Assembly (NCBI RefSeq): GCF_001995215.1
Contig: NZ_MUXN01000017.1
Coordinates: 78,799 to 142,798 of the forward strand
DNA length: 64,000 nt
Source: Amycolatopsis azurea DSM 43854
Lineage (GTDB): Bacteria > Actinomycetota > Actinomycetes > Mycobacteriales > Pseudonocardiaceae
Reading direction: 5' to 3'
Part shown: positions 35,079 through 44,166 of the stretch, piece by piece
Numbering within the stretch: position 1 is the first letter of the stretch
How the letters are laid out: every line of letters begins with the position of its first letter
Notes under the pieces: model-generated
The model's database searches: none
Told to the model about the DNA's origin: nothing
Seen by the model: the letters and a program-made list of their open reading frames with translations, nothing else
Translations under genes and position numbers: made by a program

Positions 35079-36568
35079 CGCTCGAGGAAATGCGCGCACG
35101 GCTCGAGGCGATCGAGACCGAGCGGCGAGAGCTGCATACCAGCGCGGGCGAGAACGCGCTGACCGACGAGCAGCAGACCCGATGGGATGCGCTCGACACC
35201 GAGGAGACCGGGCTGCGCTCGGACGTCCGCGCGGCCGAGACCGCCGCCCGCGAAGCGGCCGAGGCCGAGACCCGGTCGGCGCGGGTGGCCGAATCCCGCG
35301 CCCGCTACGGCGCGCGGATGGGCAGCACCGACGATCCGCTCGGCGAGCCGGACGCGTTGCGCGGCACGTTCCGTGGCAACCCGTGGGACCTCAACGCGGT
35401 CACCCGGTCGCTGTACCAGGAGACCCCGGAGCGTGGCGGGGCTGACCTCGCCGCCCGTGCGATGGCCGCTGTGGAGCATTGCCGCGGTGTGAACGACGCG
35501 TCGAAGCAGCGGATCACGCAGCTGCTCGAGGGATCCGACTTCACTGACGACGAGGAAGAGGGCCGGTCGGCGCGCAAGGTCGCCGCGCAGATCATCGCCA
35601 CGTCGTCCCCGGAGTACATGCGCGCGTGGTCCAAGGCGTTCAAGACCGGCATGCGCAACGGGCACCCGGACGTCGAGGCGCTCGCCGTGTTGCAGCGCGC
35701 CGCGTCGCTGACCGACGCCGCCGGCGGTTACGCCGTCCCGTTGCCGGTCGACCCGACGCTGATCCTGAACAGCGACGGAACGGTGTCCCCCATCCGGGAG
35801 ATCGCGACGAATCGCACGATCGTCACGGACAAGCTGCGCAGCGTCAACGCGACTGCGGTCACGGCGTCCTACGACCTCGAGGCGGCCGAGGTGTCCGACG
35901 ACGCCCCGACGTACGCGAACCGCGACATCGATATGCACATGGCACGGGCGTTCATTCCGCACTCGATCGAGATCGGGATGGATTACCCGAACTTCACGCA
36001 GGACGTCGCGTTCCTGCTCGCCACCGCCAAGAAGGACCTCGAGAACAACAAGTTCGTGCTCGGCAACGGCACCACGGAACCGCGCGGCATCGTGACCGCG
36101 CTGACCGGGACCGCGTTCGAGCTGACTTCCACCACCGCGGACACCTTCGCGATGGCGGACGTGTACAAGGTCGACGACGACCTGCCGGAGAACTTCGCCG
36201 ACACCGCATCGTGGATCGGCAACAAGAAGATCTTTTCGGCGATCCGGCAGGCGGGCGGGGCGAACCTGGATGACTTCTGGGCGAACGCTCGCGAAGGTCT
36301 CCCGGCGCGGCTGCTGGATCACCCGCTCTACCGCACGTCGGCGATGGATGGCGTGATCAACGCGACGCAGGAGAACCGCGTTCTCGTGCTCGGCGACTTC
36401 CGGTTCTTCTGGGTGGTCGACCGGGTCGGGTTCTCCATCGAGCTGATCCCGCACCTGTTCCACACCGGCAACAACCGGCCGTCGGGGCAGCGCGGTGTGT
36501 TCGCCTACTGGCGCAACGGATCCGACTCCGTGCTCGACCGCGCGTTCCGGATGCTCAACGTCACCTGA
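35075..36568 (+). CDS. Phage major capsid protein, HK97 fold
   Basis: A 497-residue protein. Residues 1-75 form an acidic coiled coil (the scaffolding delta domain) probably removed by the protease; the HK97-fold domain follows, with DAAGGYAVPLPVDPTLIL, HSIEIGMDYPNFTQDVAFLL and NGTTEPRGIVTAL typical of the family. A hairpin follows the stop, as expected for a gene needing excess mRNA. Confidence 0.95.
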   Translation: MTLEEMRARLEAIETERRELHTSAGENALTDEQQTRWDALDTEETGLRSDVRAAETAAREAAEAETRSARVAESRARYGARMGSTDDPLGEPDALRGTFRGNPWDLNAVTRSLYQETPERGGADLAARAMAAVEHCRGVNDASKQRITQLLEGSDFTDDEEEGRSARKVAAQIIATSSPEYMRAWSKAFKTGMRNGHPDVEALAVLQRAASLTDAAGGYAVPLPVDPTLILNSDGTVSPIREIATNRTIVTDKLRSVNATAVTASYDLEAAEVSDDAPTYANRDIDMHMARAFIPHSIEIGMDYPNFTQDVAFLLATAKKDLENNKFVLGNGTTEPRGIVTALTGTAFELTSTTADTFAMADVYKVDDDLPENFADTASWIGNKKIFSAIRQAGGANLDDFWANAREGLPARLLDHPLYRTSAMDGVINATQENRVLVLGDFRFFWVVDRVGFSIELIPHLFHTGNNRPSGQRGVFAYWRNGSDSVLDRAFRMLNVT

Positions 36569-36583
36569 TCCACCCGTACCCGC

Positions 36584-36628
36584 GCCGAGGGCGCCCGCTG
36601 TCCCGTGTGGACGCTGGGCGCCCTCGGC
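36584..36628 (+). terminator. Hairpin after the capsid gene
   Basis: GCCGAGGGCGCCC (36584-36596) and GGGCGCCCTCGGC (36616-36628) form a perfect 13-bp stem with a 19-nt loop, followed by CGTTTC. It is a likely partial terminator or mRNA stabiliser that raises capsid expression over downstream genes. Confidence 0.65.
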
Positions 36629-36655
36629 CGTTTCACCGGAAGGGAAGGCCGTTTC

Positions 36656-37066
36656 ATGGCGCCACAGAAGTACTTGCGAGCGACCACCGGTTTCCTGCTG
36701 CCCGACCACACGATCGTGAAGAAGGGGCAGACCGTCGCCGCCGACGACCGTGTCGTGAAGGGACGCGAGGAGCTGTTCGCGCCGCTCGAGGACACCGTCG
36801 AGATGCTCACCCGCGCGCCGGGCGAACAGCGGCTCAACGCGCAGCGACCCGACACCGTCGTGATGGCGGCCGCGCCCGCCTCGCGCCGCGCTCGCCGGGC
36901 AGCGCGCAAGGCCGCGGACAAGGCCGAGACACCCCCGGCCGCCACCGGCACGCCGCCGGCCGTCGACGAGCAGGACAACGCCGCGGCCACGGTCGAGGAC
37001 CATGGCGACGGCGCGGCCGCCGTCGAGGACCAGGCGGCCGCCGACGGCGACGCGACCGGGGACTGA
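36656..37066 (+). CDS. Small head-module protein with disordered tail
   Basis: A 136-residue protein. A compact N-terminal domain (KYLRATTGFLLPDHTIVKKG ... GREELFAPLED) precedes an Ala/Asp-rich low-complexity tail. It lies between capsid and connector genes, where head decoration or capsid-accessory proteins are found. Function is unknown. Confidence 0.65.
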   Translation: MAPQKYLRATTGFLLPDHTIVKKGQTVAADDRVVKGREELFAPLEDTVEMLTRAPGEQRLNAQRPDTVVMAAAPASRRARRAARKAADKAETPPAATGTPPAVDEQDNAAATVEDHGDGAAAVEDQAAADGDATGD

Positions 37067-37072
37067 CCAGGG

Positions 37073-37672
37073 ATGGTCGTCACCGAATACGCCACCTTGG
37101 CGCCGCTCAAGCACGCGCTCAACATCCCGGAGAGCGACACCGCCGAGGACGACGCGTTGAACCGGGTGCTCGTCTCGGCATCGCGCGGTATCGACAGGTC
37201 GACCGGCCGCCGCTTCTACCGCGACGACGCCGCTACAGCCAAGGTGTTCCCGGTGCGGGGGCGGACGTTGTTCGCCCCCGAGGGTTTCCTGCTGATGCTC
37301 GACGACGTCGCGACCACCGCCGGGCTGGTCGTCGAGGCGGGCACCGCCTCGGGCGGCTACACGTCGGTGGTCGGCTATGAGCCGTACCCGCTCGACCCCG
37401 ATCCCGGTTGGCCGGTCGACGGGCTGCTGCGGGACCGCATGTGGCCGCAAGGCCCGATGGCGCGCGTGCGGGTCACCGCCGTGTGGGGATGGCCGGAGGT
37501 TCCCGACGACATCGAGCAGGCCACGTTGCTACTCGCCGCGCGGCTGCACCGGCGCAAGGACTCGCCGGAAGGAATCGCCGGGTCCGCCGAGTGGGGACTG
37601 ATCCGGGTCAGCCGCACCGACCCGGACGTCGGCGCGCTCATCGCCCCGTTCATCCGTCCCGGAATCGCGTAG
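37073..37672 (+). CDS. Head-tail connector protein (gp6-like)
   Basis: A 199-residue protein with the helical start TLAPLKHALNIPESDTAEDD ALNRVL and C-terminal WGWPEVPDDIEQATLLLAARLHRR, the pattern of HK97 gp6-like adaptors that dock below the portal. Confidence 0.8.
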   Translation: MVVTEYATLAPLKHALNIPESDTAEDDALNRVLVSASRGIDRSTGRRFYRDDAATAKVFPVRGRTLFAPEGFLLMLDDVATTAGLVVEAGTASGGYTSVVGYEPYPLDPDPGWPVDGLLRDRMWPQGPMARVRVTAVWGWPEVPDDIEQATLLLAARLHRRKDSPEGIAGSAEWGLIRVSRTDPDVGALIAPFIRPGIA

Positions 37673-37684
37673 AGAGGGGGACGG

Positions 37685-38095
37685 GTGGACATCTCCGCAG
37701 TGAAGGCCGCGGCCGCCGCCGCGGTCGACCAGATCGACGGGCTGCGCTGCTTCCCGTTCGTCCCGGACGCGATCAGCCCGCCGGCCTTTTTCGTCGCCGA
37801 GGTCGAGGTCGAGTACGACGCCACGTTCGGCCGCGGCATGGACACCGTCTACCTGACCTGTCGTCTGTTGGTGTCGCACGCGACCGACCGCACCGGGCAG
37901 GAGCAACTCGACGGCTACCTGCGCGGCGCGGGCCCGCGTTCGGTCAAGACCGTGCTCGAGGCTGACCCGTCGCTCGGCGGGGTGTGCGACGCCGTGCGGG
38001 TCCAGCGGGTATCGGGCTACGGCCTGTACGAGCACAACGGAAACCAGTTCTACGGCGCCGAGTGGCGCGTGCTGATCATCGGGCGGGGGGACTGA
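37685..38095 (+). CDS. Head-tail joining / tail terminator-like protein
   Basis: A 136-residue protein with a DGLRCFPFVPDAISPPAFFV segment and a beta-rich middle, as in actinophage tail-terminator or head-closure proteins. Position between connector and tail-tube genes supports this; sequence evidence alone is modest. Confidence 0.65.
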   Translation: MDISAVKAAAAAAVDQIDGLRCFPFVPDAISPPAFFVAEVEVEYDATFGRGMDTVYLTCRLLVSHATDRTGQEQLDGYLRGAGPRSVKTVLEADPSLGGVCDAVRVQRVSGYGLYEHNGNQFYGAEWRVLIIGRGD

Positions 38096-38097
38096 AC

Positions 38098-38832
38098 GTG
38101 TCGCATTTCGTGCTGCTCAACTGCCGGTTGTTCACCGGCGGCGCCGACCTCACCGGCTCGGCGAACAAGCTCGAGCTGTCCGCCGAGGTGTCCGACGAGG
38201 AGCGGACGAACTTCGGTTCCGGGGGATGGAAAGAGGTCATCGGCGGACTGCGCGAGACCGAACTGTCGGGCGGGGGACAGTGGGAGGCGGGCGACCCCGG
38301 ACGGGTCGACGATGCCCGGTGGGCCGAACTCGGCGGACTCGGCCCGTGGACGGCATGCCCGGATACGGCGAGCCTTGGCAGCCTCGCCTATTTCACCTTG
38401 GCGATGTCGGGCAAGTACAAGCTCGGCGACCAGGTCGGCGCCGTCGCGCCGTGGGAAGGCGACGCCAAGGGATCGTGGCCGCTGGTCCGCGGGCAGATCG
38501 CGCACCCGCCCGGCACCGCCCGCACCGCGACCGGCACCGGTTCCGGGATCCAGCTCGGCGCCGTCCCCGCCGGAAAGCACCTGTACGCCGCGGCTCACAT
38601 CCTGTCGATCGCGGGCACCGGGTCGCCGTCGATCACGCTCGGCATCGAGTCCGACGCCGACAACACGTTCGCCTCACCGTCCACGGTCGCGACGTTCGCG
38701 GCCGCCGATGCGCTCGGCGGGCAGATCGTCCGCGCACCGGGCCCGGCCGCCGACACCTGGTTCCGTCCGAAGTGGACCGTCACCGGCACCGGTCCGTCGT
38801 TCCTGTTCGTCGTTGCCCTCGGCATCGCCTGA
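38098..38832 (+). CDS. Tail-tube-like protein, extended paralogue
   Basis: A 244-residue protein beginning SHFVLLNCRLFTGGADLTGS and containing GGWKEVIGGLRE, clearly related to the next gene product (GWKEVTGGLKE). It has an extra C-terminal beta domain of about 110 residues. It may be a minor tube, collar or decoration protein built on the same fold as the major tail protein. Confidence 0.75.
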   Translation: MSHFVLLNCRLFTGGADLTGSANKLELSAEVSDEERTNFGSGGWKEVIGGLRETELSGGGQWEAGDPGRVDDARWAELGGLGPWTACPDTASLGSLAYFTLAMSGKYKLGDQVGAVAPWEGDAKGSWPLVRGQIAHPPGTARTATGTGSGIQLGAVPAGKHLYAAAHILSIAGTGSPSITLGIESDADNTFASPSTVATFAAADALGGQIVRAPGPAADTWFRPKWTVTGTGPSFLFVVALGIA

Positions 38833-38852
38833 TTCTGCAAGGAGAAAACCCC

Positions 38853-39263
38853 ATGGCGCACATGGTGCTGCTCGCGTCGTTCCTGTCCCTCAACGGTGGC
38901 GACGTGTCCGAACACACGAGCAAGGTCGAACTCTCGACCGAGGTCGCCGACGAGGACGTGACGACCTTCAAGTCGCTCGGCTGGAAAGAAGTCACCGGCG
39001 GACTCAAAGAAGGATCGCTCGGCGCGACGTTCAAACAGGACATCGCCGCGGGCAAACTCGACGCGACCATGTGGCCGCTGTTCGGAACCCTGATCCCGTT
39101 CGAGGTACGGCTGTCCGACGCGCCGGTCGGCCCGAACAACCCGAAGTACACCGGAACCGTTCTGGTGAAGAAGTGGGCGCCGATCGCCGGGGCGGTCGGA
39201 TCCGTCGCCGAGGTCGACGTCGAATGGCCGACCTCGGGACAGGTCTCTCGCGCGGTGTCGTAG
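38853..39263 (+). CDS. Major tail protein
   Basis: A 136-residue protein (MAHMVLLASFLSLNGGDVSE ... VTTFKSLGWKEVTGGLKEGS ... VEWPTSGQVSRA) of typical size and position for the siphovirus tail tube subunit. AAGGAG precedes the ATG. It directly precedes a gp10-like gene whose ATG follows its TAG. Confidence 0.8.
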   Translation: MAHMVLLASFLSLNGGDVSEHTSKVELSTEVADEDVTTFKSLGWKEVTGGLKEGSLGATFKQDIAAGKLDATMWPLFGTLIPFEVRLSDAPVGPNNPKYTGTVLVKKWAPIAGAVGSVAEVDVEWPTSGQVSRAVS

Positions 39264-39755
39264 ATGCCGGTCGACCTCGACCTGTCGGGCCCGGAGAAGC
39301 GGCTACGCGACATCGCACGGGCCCTGCGCACCGAAGAGGACGGCAAGCAGCTACGGAAGGAACTGGCGCGGAACCTGCGTACCGCGCTGCAACCCGCGCG
39401 GCAGCAGGCCCGCGCCGCGATCCGGTCGATGCCCGCGCAGACCAAGCACCCCGGCCGGTCGCTGCGGTCGGCGATCGCCTCGAAAATCCAAGTCGTCGCG
39501 AAGATGTCCGGCAAAACAGCCGGCGCCCGCGCCGTCACCAAGACCATCAAGCTCCGGGGCTTCACTCACGCTCCCCGGCGCACGAACTCCGCGGCCGGTT
39601 GGTCGCATCCGAACTGGAACCACGGCAGCACGTCCCACCAGGTCGGCAAGCCGGACTGGTTCGACGACGCCATGCGCGGCGCGGCGATGGACGCCCGCCG
39701 CCGTGTGGTCGACGCGATGGACGCCACCGCGCGCCGCCTCTCCCGAAAGGTGTGA
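39264..39755 (+). CDS. Tail completion / HK97 gp10-like protein
   Basis: A 163-residue basic protein rich in Arg and Ala. RKELARNLRTALQPARQQAR and a later HPGRSLRSAIASKIQV segment fit gp10-like tail-component proteins. Function is assigned by size, charge and position. Confidence 0.6.
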   Translation: MPVDLDLSGPEKRLRDIARALRTEEDGKQLRKELARNLRTALQPARQQARAAIRSMPAQTKHPGRSLRSAIASKIQVVAKMSGKTAGARAVTKTIKLRGFTHAPRRTNSAAGWSHPNWNHGSTSHQVGKPDWFDDAMRGAAMDARRRVVDAMDATARRLSRKV

Positions 39756-39760
39756 ACCCC

Positions 39761-40219
39761 ATGAAATTCGTCATCGCCTACAGCCCGGACAACGGGCCCG
39801 CGCAGCGGTACGACTTCGACGCCGACGACCTGCGGGTCGCCGCGGCCGAGGACCTCGAGCGCCGGTTCGAGGGCAGCCTCGACGAGTTGCAGCAGGCGCT
39901 GATGTCCGGATCCGTCCGCGCGAAGCGGGTGGCGCTGTGGCACGTTCTGCGGCAGGAGCACAAGGAACTGCGCTACGACGACGTCGATTTTCGCGCGGGC
40001 GAGGTCGAGGTCGTCCTCGGCCGTGAACTGCTCGAGCAGCTGCACCAGGCCGCGCAGACCGCGACCGGTGTCCCGGAGGACAAGCGGCGCGCCGCGGTCG
40101 CCGCGCTCGAGGCCCACCTGAACCGGATCCCCGGCGACGGCGAGGAGGGCCAGGACGACGAGGTGCCCGCCCCGACGGGAAAAGCGCCATCGAAGAAAAA
40201 GGCCGCAAGTACTGCCTGA
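39761..40219 (+). CDS. Tail assembly chaperone, upstream frame
   Basis: A 152-residue protein with an acidic N-terminal domain and a Lys/Ala-rich end. It lies just before the tape measure gene, the standard place of the chaperone pair that coats the tape measure during tail assembly. The heptamer GGGAAAA at 40177-40183 lies in the X-XXY-YYZ phase and leads to a longer -1 frame product. Confidence 0.85.
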   Translation: MKFVIAYSPDNGPAQRYDFDADDLRVAAAEDLERRFEGSLDELQQALMSGSVRAKRVALWHVLRQEHKELRYDDVDFRAGEVEVVLGRELLEQLHQAAQTATGVPEDKRRAAVAALEAHLNRIPGDGEEGQDDEVPAPTGKAPSKKKAASTA

Positions 40220-40332
40220 AGATCGCCGAGGTACTGCACATCCGCCCGTGGGAACTCGGGCTGTTGACGGTCTCGCAGTTCCACGCAGCGTGTGCGTACA
40301 TCGATCAAATCATTGAGGCACAACAAAACTGA
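39761..40332 (+). CDS. Tail assembly chaperone, -1 frameshift product
   Basis: Slippage on G-GGA-AAA (40177-40183) moves ribosomes into the -1 frame, which runs from 40183 to a TGA at 40330-40332 and adds 49 residues including IAEVLHIRPWELGLLTVSQF, typical of the gpT-like half. The downstream frame has no start codon of its own. This matches the G/G-T arrangement of lambda-like tails. Confidence 0.85.
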
Positions 40333-40350
40333 ATAGCGGCAGGGGGTGTC

Positions 40351-42501
40351 ATGGCTTCCGATACGTCCCTGTTGTTCAACATCCTCGGACGTGACGGGGT
40401 GTCTTCCGTCTTCCGGGAGATCCGGCGGGAGGCACTCGTCACGGCGGGGGTCATGCGCACCGCGGGCGAGTACACCGCGGGCATGGCGCAGAGCAATGCG
40501 CAGAGCATCCTCGGTCTCAGCAAGAACCTGGCGATGTTCGGCGCGGCCGCGTCGGCCTCTGCGTTGGTCGCCGGTGGCGCGCTCGCCGCGGTGCCGTTGG
40601 CGTTCGCCGGTATCGGCGCCTTGGTGCTCAAGGAAAACGCCGTGGTCCAACAGGCGTTCTCGTCGCTTGGCTCGCACGTCAAGCAGGAGCTGACCAACCT
40701 TGCCGCGCCGCTGGTCCCGTACCTCAAGGGAATCGCCGGTGAACTGCGCGCCACCTTTGACGAACTCGCCCCGTCGATCGGCCACGCGTTCTCGGCCGTC
40801 GGCCCGTACATGGCCACCCTCACAGACGGGATCACAGGTCTTGCGTCGCAGGCCATGCCGGGGTTGCTGACCGCGATCACCGCGGCCGGACCGGTGTTCG
40901 ACGGGTTGGCGAACTTCCTGACCTCGCTGGGATATGGGGTCGGTCAGTTCATGGCGAACCTGTCGACCGCGTCCGCGGCCGTTGGTCAAGCGTTCTCGGC
41001 GCTCGGCCCGTTCCTGGGCGATCTGCTCGCCACGGTCGGCGCCGTGCTCGCCACGCTCGCCGAGGCGGGCGGCCCGATCCTCGCCGCCCTCCTGCCGATC
41101 ATCGGGTCGATTGTGGACGGTTTGGCGTCAGCGCTGATCCCGGTTCTTCAATCCCTGGGCCCGATTTTCGTTCAGGTCGCGACCGCGCTCGGTCCGCTCG
41201 CCGACGCGCTGATCGGCGCGTTCGCCGCGGCCGGACCTGCCGTGACCGAGATTTTTTCCCAGCTTGGCGAGGTGCTGACCGGCTCGCTGCTCCCGGCCGC
41301 GACGCAGATCCTTCAGGCCGTAACCCCTTTGATACCAGCGTTTTTGTCGCTGCTGTCGCCGATCCTGCCGCTGGTGCCCGCCATCGCCGAGATCGCCGCT
41401 CAACTCGCCGGTGCGCTCGCCCCGATCCTGGTGCAGCTGGTACCGATCGTCTCGCAGATCATGGGGCTGATCTCGCAGTTCGCAGCCGACACGCTGCGGC
41501 AGCTCGCCGCCGCGATCGTGCCGCTGCTGCCTACCCTGGGGCAGCTCGCCCAGACCTTGGGCTCTGCGATTCTCCAGATCCTTCAAGCGATCTCGCCCGT
41601 GCTCGGCGCGCTCATCGGCGCGTTCGTGCAGCTGCTACCACCCCTGGTCCAGCTGCTGCCCCCGATCGCCGAACTGGTCCTCGCGCTCACGCCGGTCATC
41701 ACGATGGTCGCCGAACTCGCCGCGTTCCTGATCAACTTGCTCGCGCCCGCGCTGACGTTCCTGGTGACCCACATCGTGCAGTTCCACGCGTTCAGCCTCG
41801 CGCTGCTCGGCGCTGTCGTGAAATTCGTCGTCGACGTTTTCGGCGGCGCGTGGGAGTGGGTGAAGGGTGCGACGTCTCGCGCCATCGACGGGATCGCCGC
41901 GGCCATCTCGTGGTTCGGTTCCCTGCCGGGCAAGATCTCCGGGTGGTTCGGTGAGGTCACCCGGTGGATCCGAACCCGCTGGGATGAAGCAGTGTCCTTT
42001 GTGGCCGGTATCCCCGGCCGGATCCTCGACGCGTTGGGCGATCTCGGCGGGCTGCTGGTCCGCGCCGGTCGCGCGATCATCGACGGTTTCCTGCGTGGCC
42101 TCAAAAACGCGTGGGGTGCCGTGACCGACTTCGTGGGCGGTATCGGCGATTGGATCGCCGCGCACAAGGGACCGTTGTCCTACGACCGGACACTGCTGGT
42201 TCCCGCCGGTGAGGCGATCATGCGCGGCTTTCACGATTCGTTGGTCGAGAACTTCGGTTTGGTGCAGGGGTTCGTGCGCACGATCGGCCCGTCCATCGCC
42301 GCCAGTGCGGGCGGGCTCGGCGGAACGCTCGGCGCCGGATACGGCCCGCCCGGTGGCGGACCGCCCGGCGCGGCCGCGGCCGCCGGCGGATCCGGTGGCC
42401 GGTCGCTGGTCCATATCGAGAACTACCACCCGCCCGCGAACGCCTCGCCCGGCGAGGTCGCGCGTGATCTCGACTGGTTTTCCAAGAGCGGGGGTTACTG
42501 A
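40351..42501 (+). CDS. Tail tape measure protein
   Basis: A 716-residue, very hydrophobic, Ala/Leu/Pro-rich protein with repeated amphipathic segments (LLPIIGSIVDGLASALIPVL and similar) and a C-terminal amphipathic region with regular Trp. Length sets the tail at roughly 105-110 nm by the usual 0.15 nm per residue. It also helps DNA pass the membrane. The stop overlaps the next ATG by one base (TGATG). Confidence 0.93.
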   Translation: MASDTSLLFNILGRDGVSSVFREIRREALVTAGVMRTAGEYTAGMAQSNAQSILGLSKNLAMFGAAASASALVAGGALAAVPLAFAGIGALVLKENAVVQQAFSSLGSHVKQELTNLAAPLVPYLKGIAGELRATFDELAPSIGHAFSAVGPYMATLTDGITGLASQAMPGLLTAITAAGPVFDGLANFLTSLGYGVGQFMANLSTASAAVGQAFSALGPFLGDLLATVGAVLATLAEAGGPILAALLPIIGSIVDGLASALIPVLQSLGPIFVQVATALGPLADALIGAFAAAGPAVTEIFSQLGEVLTGSLLPAATQILQAVTPLIPAFLSLLSPILPLVPAIAEIAAQLAGALAPILVQLVPIVSQIMGLISQFAADTLRQLAAAIVPLLPTLGQLAQTLGSAILQILQAISPVLGALIGAFVQLLPPLVQLLPPIAELVLALTPVITMVAELAAFLINLLAPALTFLVTHIVQFHAFSLALLGAVVKFVVDVFGGAWEWVKGATSRAIDGIAAAISWFGSLPGKISGWFGEVTRWIRTRWDEAVSFVAGIPGRILDALGDLGGLLVRAGRAIIDGFLRGLKNAWGAVTDFVGGIGDWIAAHKGPLSYDRTLLVPAGEAIMRGFHDSLVENFGLVQGFVRTIGPSIAASAGGLGGTLGAGYGPPGGGPPGAAAAAGGSGGRSLVHIENYHPPANASPGEVARDLDWFSKSGGY

Positions 42502-43388
42502 TGGCGGGCGAGTTGGTGACCCTCGACGGACAGGTCGAGTGGCGCGCGACGCTGCTCGGCACCGACACGACGTTCGGTACCACCGGAATCGCGGGATGGT
42601 GGGACCTGCCGGGGCAGCGAGGCGGAAACGTCCCGCTCCCCGGCTACCACGGGAGCTACCTCGGTCAGCTGCTCTCCACCGACCGCGAAGTCGTCTGGGA
42701 ATGGAAGTACCTCGGCGATCATCCCGGACTGCCGGCCGCGCTGGACACGCTGCGGCGGATCACCGCGCCGGGTGAGAACCCGGACAACGAGGCACTGGTG
42801 ATCCAGCTCGACGGGCGGCCCATGCGGGTCAACGCCCGCGTGAAGCGCCGGGCGATCCCAACTGACCTCATGTACGCGAACGTCGGCTACGTCGCCGGAG
42901 CGATCGCGTGGGAGACCAACGACCCGCGGTTGTACGGCATCGCCGAGAAGACCGTCACTACCCGGCTCGCGGTGCCTGCCGCGGGCGGGCTCGACTTCGG
43001 TGGGGGCGGGCTCGACTTCCGGGCGGGCGGGCTGGACTTCGGTCCGGGCACGACCGGCGGGCAGGCCACCGCCACCAACGACGGGCACGTCCCCACGTGG
43101 CCGGTGCTCGAGGTCACCGGCCCGGTGCCCGGACCACAGATCATCTACAGCGGCCGGACGCTGCTATTCGATCCCGCGTGGACCGTCCTCGCCGGACAGA
43201 CACTGCGGATCGACACCGCGCCCGGTGCCCGCACCGTCGAGATCAACGGCGTTAGCGTGCGGCAACGGCTGTTCGTCGCGCAGTGGACACCGCTCGAGCC
43301 CGGTGTCGCAACCCGGATCCAGTTCACCGGCGGTGCCTACAACCCGGCCGCCGAACTCCGCGCCTACTGGCGCGACGCCTATCAGTAG
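42501..43388 (+). CDS. Distal tail / minor tail protein
   Basis: A 295-residue protein of the siphovirus distal tail type found right after the tape measure. A repetitive stretch with three GGLDF units occurs near residues 160-180, a feature seen in related actinophage tail proteins. The C-terminal part is beta-rich. It probably joins tail tube and tip. Confidence 0.85.
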   Translation: MAGELVTLDGQVEWRATLLGTDTTFGTTGIAGWWDLPGQRGGNVPLPGYHGSYLGQLLSTDREVVWEWKYLGDHPGLPAALDTLRRITAPGENPDNEALVIQLDGRPMRVNARVKRRAIPTDLMYANVGYVAGAIAWETNDPRLYGIAEKTVTTRLAVPAAGGLDFGGGGLDFRAGGLDFGPGTTGGQATATNDGHVPTWPVLEVTGPVPGPQIIYSGRTLLFDPAWTVLAGQTLRIDTAPGARTVEINGVSVRQRLFVAQWTPLEPGVATRIQFTGGAYNPAAELRAYWRDAYQ

Positions 43389-43412
43389 AAAGGGATCGCA
43401 CCTGAAGTGCAC

Positions 43413-44114
43413 TTAGTTAGATACCTTATGTAGTGACCCGTCGTAATCCCTATGCCACTGTGACTCTCCATCGGAAAACTCGCAGCTGACCGAAATGTAA
43501 TGCGAGTTGAGCAGCACGCCTCTATGTGCTCGCACCTCTTTTCGGCGATTGTTTTCGTAGATCTTCTGGTTCCGGTGGACGGGGCTGGGCGGTTCTTTCT
43601 CATTCAGATCCTTCGCGGATACGCCATTGACAAACTCGAGTAAGGCGTCTGTAGCAAGGGGTACTACCTCCGGTTCGCTCGTGGGTGCCAGTAGTGGCAA
43701 CACGACGAGGAGCAGAGTCTTATCCATGAAGCGGGCCGTAATTTTCACATTGTAAACGGGGAGAGAGCCCGCATTGTGGTAGCGGATTGAATACAGCCAT
43801 ACGTCCGGCGGCATGTTGGCCACCCGATCAGATTCCGGCCATACGCCGAACTTGGATGCGTGCTCACGCTGACTCGCTTCCTCGAGCCTTCGGAGCTGCT
43901 CAGACTGGTTTCGGTTTGTTGCAATTGTCGCGGTCGCGGCTACAGCTGCGGCGCCCAATGCAAACACGGCAATGATCGCGCTCGCACCGGATGCCCACGC
44001 GGAGAACCAATCCGCTTTCTTGTCTTGCAGGATTCCCCATGTCACGACACCGGTGACGAGGAGCACGAGAACCCCCGCGCCTGCGAGTGCGGCGCGCTTC
44101 CACCATTGAGTCAT
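43413..44114 (-). CDS. Reverse-strand membrane protein moron in the tail module
   Basis: A 233-residue protein with two N-terminal TM helices (about residues 8-30 and 40-65), a Gln/Glu/Arg coiled stretch and a soluble C-terminal domain ending in DGESQWHRDYDGS. It is the only leftward gene between the tail tube and lysis genes, and its base composition is clearly lower in GC than neighbours. Those are the marks of a moron expressed from the prophage, often for superinfection exclusion. No family was recognised. Confidence 0.8.
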   Translation of the reverse strand: MTQWWKRAALAGAGVLVLLVTGVVTWGILQDKKADWFSAWASGASAIIAVFALGAAAVAATATIATNRNQSEQLRRLEEASQREHASKFGVWPESDRVANMPPDVWLYSIRYHNAGSLPVYNVKITARFMDKTLLLVVLPLLAPTSEPEVVPLATDALLEFVNGVSAKDLNEKEPPSPVHRNQKIYENNRRKEVRAHRGVLLNSHYISVSCEFSDGESQWHRDYDGSLHKVSN

Positions 44115-44166
44115 AGGCCAACTATCCCCTGCCCACCCAAAAGTGTTACGAGAACGGAGGCCCTAC

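Noticed and set aside
35054..37450. About 800-codon open frame antisense to the capsid region
   Set aside because: The sense strand holds prohead protease, capsid and connector genes with clear motifs and overlaps; the antisense product is compositionally biased, without domains or a ribosome-binding site.
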